A stretch of 64,000 nt of DNA. It comes from Monosporascus cannonballus (taxonomy: Eukaryota > Ascomycota > Sordariomycetes > Xylariales). Shown here in pieces: positions 61,807 to 64,000 of this stretch. The position numbers and the translations under genes are program-made. The stretch spans positions 186,001 through 250,000 of the forward strand of contig QJNS01000034.1 of the NCBI GenBank assembly GCA_004154925.1, in the 5' to 3' direction. A model generated the notes under the pieces. That model worked only from the letters and a program-made list of their open reading frames with translations. It was not told the origin of the DNA and did no database searches. Every line of letters begins with the position of its first letter. Position 1 is the first letter of the stretch.

Positions 61807-63078
61807 TTTAGTCTTCGGCGGCTCTCAATTATTCTGTCTGCATAGTTGGCTGAAGAGCGAGGAGTGGCACGAGTGCGGCAGGTTCGATCGTGTTCAAGTA
61901 CCCAGAAGAACCCTCAAAATCACCCCGCTCATTCTTCTACAGCCGTGTTTACGCGTCGCATTTTTAGAACCCATTTCTGCGCGACGTAGGGATTGCAGGA
62001 TCTACGTCATTTGCGCCAATAGAGTTCGCCAACGAGCTGAAAATTGGACGGACTCCGATTTTTATAATTCACATGGGGAGATAATTGAGAAACGGAACCA
62101 TTTATTGCGTTCGCGATCTGCAAAACATGCATTAGCATATGCGGCATCCCTATAGCCAGTGGATACTAGCGCCCATCTCACCCGTTGGCCCATTAAACCG
62201 ATCGAATACGGGAGATATATATACCTATACCTACCTACCTACCTACCTATATGTATATTGGTTATAGCTGCCGCCTGTTGTGTTGCTCTCTGAGGTCAAA
62301 GGTAATGTGTGTGTAGTGGCGAGGTAGGAGTTGCCCCTATATTAATGGATAGGTGGCATAATTTCCTCTTATATGAGAGCGAAGTAAAAAGCAGAGCTGA
62401 CCCGTTTTGCAGCGGCCTTTTGCATTAATTGTACTAGATATATGATCATCTACAGTTTTGGAACAATCAAGTTAGGCAGTGCCTCCTTGTCACATCGACC
62501 TAATATACTACATATGGACTATCCATTATCCTTTAAGGTTGAGCTATTAAACGTGCCTACAATGTCATGCAACATCGTCGGTCCATTACGATTCAATCAA
62601 AAAGGGGACATTGGAGCGACGGTAATCGAGGCCCCATCGATTCCAAACTACCAAGGATTACTTAGAGTTGCGATACCGCTCTCAGGTGTACGCTTATCGA
62701 CCGTCTATAAACAGAATGTCCTTGGTGATGGTTGGGTGCCTCGGGTCGTGTGTGGATGTTTTGGGAATGATTTGGGCTGGGGGCGGAGAAAGGCACTGCA
62801 AAAGGGGGCATAGTAGGATTGATTAGTTAAGTAATGCACAGGCCCATACAGATGTGTAATATTGGTGTAAGTGAATCAGCAGTCCATCAGGGTACAGACT
62901 TGTTTAGATAGATTGAATACCTAGCTCTGACGTAGCTTCACATGCTAGACTATGTAGATAAAAAAGTCATAGAACACCCAGAATCCCAAGAAGCATCGAT
63001 GCGCACTCAACCTGGTCAAGACCGTGATTCCAAGTCCGTATTTGGGGCTCTGGCCTGGATCATTGTGGTCAACTTGCA
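61807..63078. other. Intergenic; TACC microsatellite
   Basis: Upstream region of the GH2 gene. A TACC repeat of about five units lies at 62228-62248. A 123-codon plus-strand frame at 62442-62813 has no recognisable feature and I do not call it a gene. Confidence 0.5.
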
Positions 63079-63598
63079 ATGAAGGTCCTTTGGCGCCCGA
63101 CCGCCGTGCTCCTCTCGGTGACGTCCATGGCGTTCGGCCGGGATGCGTCCTGCAGACTGCTCCGACGGCAACATATGCCTGACTTCCTTCGTCTAATGCT
63201 CTGCTGATGGCAAGGGTTGCTCGGTCCCGCCTGGTGCATAATTACCTAATGAGTCGCGGCTCTCGACACGTCAATCCTGCGCTGCTGCTCTACGACAGCA
63301 AGTACACCATCGACCAAATCCGACCGGGAACGACCAGGGCGACTACCTGCATGATGTGACGGTCGGGTTTATCGTGCAGGCGCACTGGATAGCCGATTAC
63401 CTGGACACGCATGCCTCGTTAGTTTATCAGGGGGAGCATGACAAGTGGATGCGCAGGGTCGGTATCGCCGTTGGTCTCGGTGTACCGTTGCTGATGGCCG
63501 TCATGGCGTTTGTTACTTGGATGGCCGTTAGGAAGAGCAAAGTGTCGACGCAGGTAAGCCCGTCGACAAAGCACTCGGTGAACCTGGTTGTTGAATAA
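63079..63598 (+). pseudogene. Membrane-protein pseudogene (Cys-rich ectodomain, one TM segment)
   Basis: Starts with a good signal peptide, MKVLWRPTAVLLSVTSMAFG. It then continues only by changing frame: a Cys-rich stretch DCSDGNICLTSFV...CSADGKGCSVPPG in the second frame, an NPALLLYDSKYTID segment in another frame, and a final open part (63356-63598). That part ends in a helix, GIAVGLGVPLLMAVMAFVTW, with a basic stop-transfer. These blocks are those of a common family of ascomycete surface proteins, but the ectodomain between YTID and the membrane helix is much shorter than usual. There are at least two frameshifts and in-frame stops. Introns do not rescue it in any way I can see, although the splice signals were not exhaustively tested. 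Confidence 0.65.
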
Positions 63599-63894
63599 CT
63601 AATTCCCGTAGTCTGGGTAAATCCTTCTCACACTGGCCGCGAATGTCTGTCCCGCCACATTAAAAGACGTAGACATGCGAAACGACTCCTCATGATCGGA
63701 CATGTCTGCACTATTCTGCTGCATCATTCAACTCATTTTACATAACCGTACCCCTATACCGGGCACTGACCAACGACTATATCCGTCAACGTCAACGCAA
63801 CAATTCTTCGCAACCAGAAGCTTCGTGTTCCCCGTAGCATGCGTCTCTCCAGTGAATCTTGCCCGTTAAAGCCCCCTTGATTTTCTAGCTAGCT

Positions 63895-64000
63895 TTACGC
63901 GACACCCGTAACGCGCCTCACGCTCTTCCTCGCACCCTCGCCACTGATCATGATGGCGCCCTCCATCTCGAGCGCCCGCATCGTCTCGGCGAAGTCGGCC
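63895..64000 (-). CDS. C-terminal end of a gene continuing past the window, possibly MCM4
   Basis: The last 34 codons plus TAA (stop 63895-63897) of a minus-strand frame that enters from beyond the right edge: ADFAETMRALEMEGAIMISG then EGARKSVRRVTGVA. The alternating helix-strand pattern and the ending G-x-x-R-x-x-VRRV resemble the C-terminal winged-helix end of fungal MCM4 (replicative helicase subunit), but so short a piece allows only a tentative name. High GC and normal codon use indicate a functional gene. Confidence 0.5.
   Translation of the reverse strand, partial: ADFAETMRALEMEGAIMISGEGARKSVRRVTGVA

Noticed and set aside
62442..62813. 123-codon plus-strand frame
   Set aside because: No recognisable family, no biased codon use that I can see, and a TA-rich context near a microsatellite; probably chance.

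Overview
This window looks like chromosomal DNA of a filamentous ascomycete (Pezizomycotina, most likely Eurotiales such as Aspergillus, Penicillium or Talaromyces). The evidence is short GT-AG introns of 50-175 bp with CTAAC/CTGAC-type branch points, fungal gene families (an AA16-type lytic polysaccharide monooxygenase, a DUF2855 dehydrogenase-like protein, a single-pass membrane protein with a Cys-rich ectodomain, a GH2 glycosidase), and a 40-kb AT-rich block whose transposon genes carry the C-to-T/G-to-A stop codons expected of repeat-induced point mutation (RIP).

Layout. 1-5.99 kb is gene-poor. It holds a broken NACHT/STAND (NLR-type) NTPase fragment at about 4.25-4.64 kb, between members of two dispersed repeat families, here called X and Y. 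5.99-8.66 kb has two intact genes: a three-exon membrane protein (+) and a DUF2855 protein (-). 8,950-49,125 is a single nested transposon stack. 49.1-53.6 kb is gene-poor, with a second hAT-type MITE and further copies of repeats X and Y. 53.7-61.8 kb carries an AA16 LPMO (three exons, +), a 410-aa protein of unknown function (+) and a three-exon GH2 glycosidase (-). At the right end are a frameshifted, shortened membrane-protein pseudogene and the C-terminal 34 codons of a gene on the minus strand, possibly MCM4.

The nested stack can be read from target-site duplications (TSDs). A ~460-bp hAT-type MITE (8-bp TSD CCAAGGGA, TIR TAGGGCGAGGGAAT) is the oldest host. Chromovirus TE1 (7.0 kb, TSD CCACG) and a large gypsy-like element TE5 (~11.7 kb of its own sequence, 4-bp TSD GCAT) both inserted into it. 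TE1 later received a solo LTR of the TE5 family (TSD GTAT). TE5 received chromovirus TE2 (6.8 kb, TSD TTTCT) in its body and chromovirus TE3 (TSD C/TTGGG) in its 5' LTR. TE3 received TE4 (7.4 kb, TSD TAACG) inside its RNase H coding region. All coding frames are interrupted.

The most unusual feature is shared by TE1, TE2 and TE3. Between the chromodomain end of pol and the 3' LTR, each carries an antisense reading frame of about 145-227 codons. It encodes a Cys-rich (zinc-finger-like) plus coiled-coil protein, and its conserved C-terminal tail overlaps the end of pol tail to tail. TE5 additionally has about 4 kb of sequence beyond its integrase, with a long sense-strand frame that I cannot assign. 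Element coordinates, LTRs and TSDs were read directly from the sequence; family assignments of degraded frames rest on recognisable motifs.
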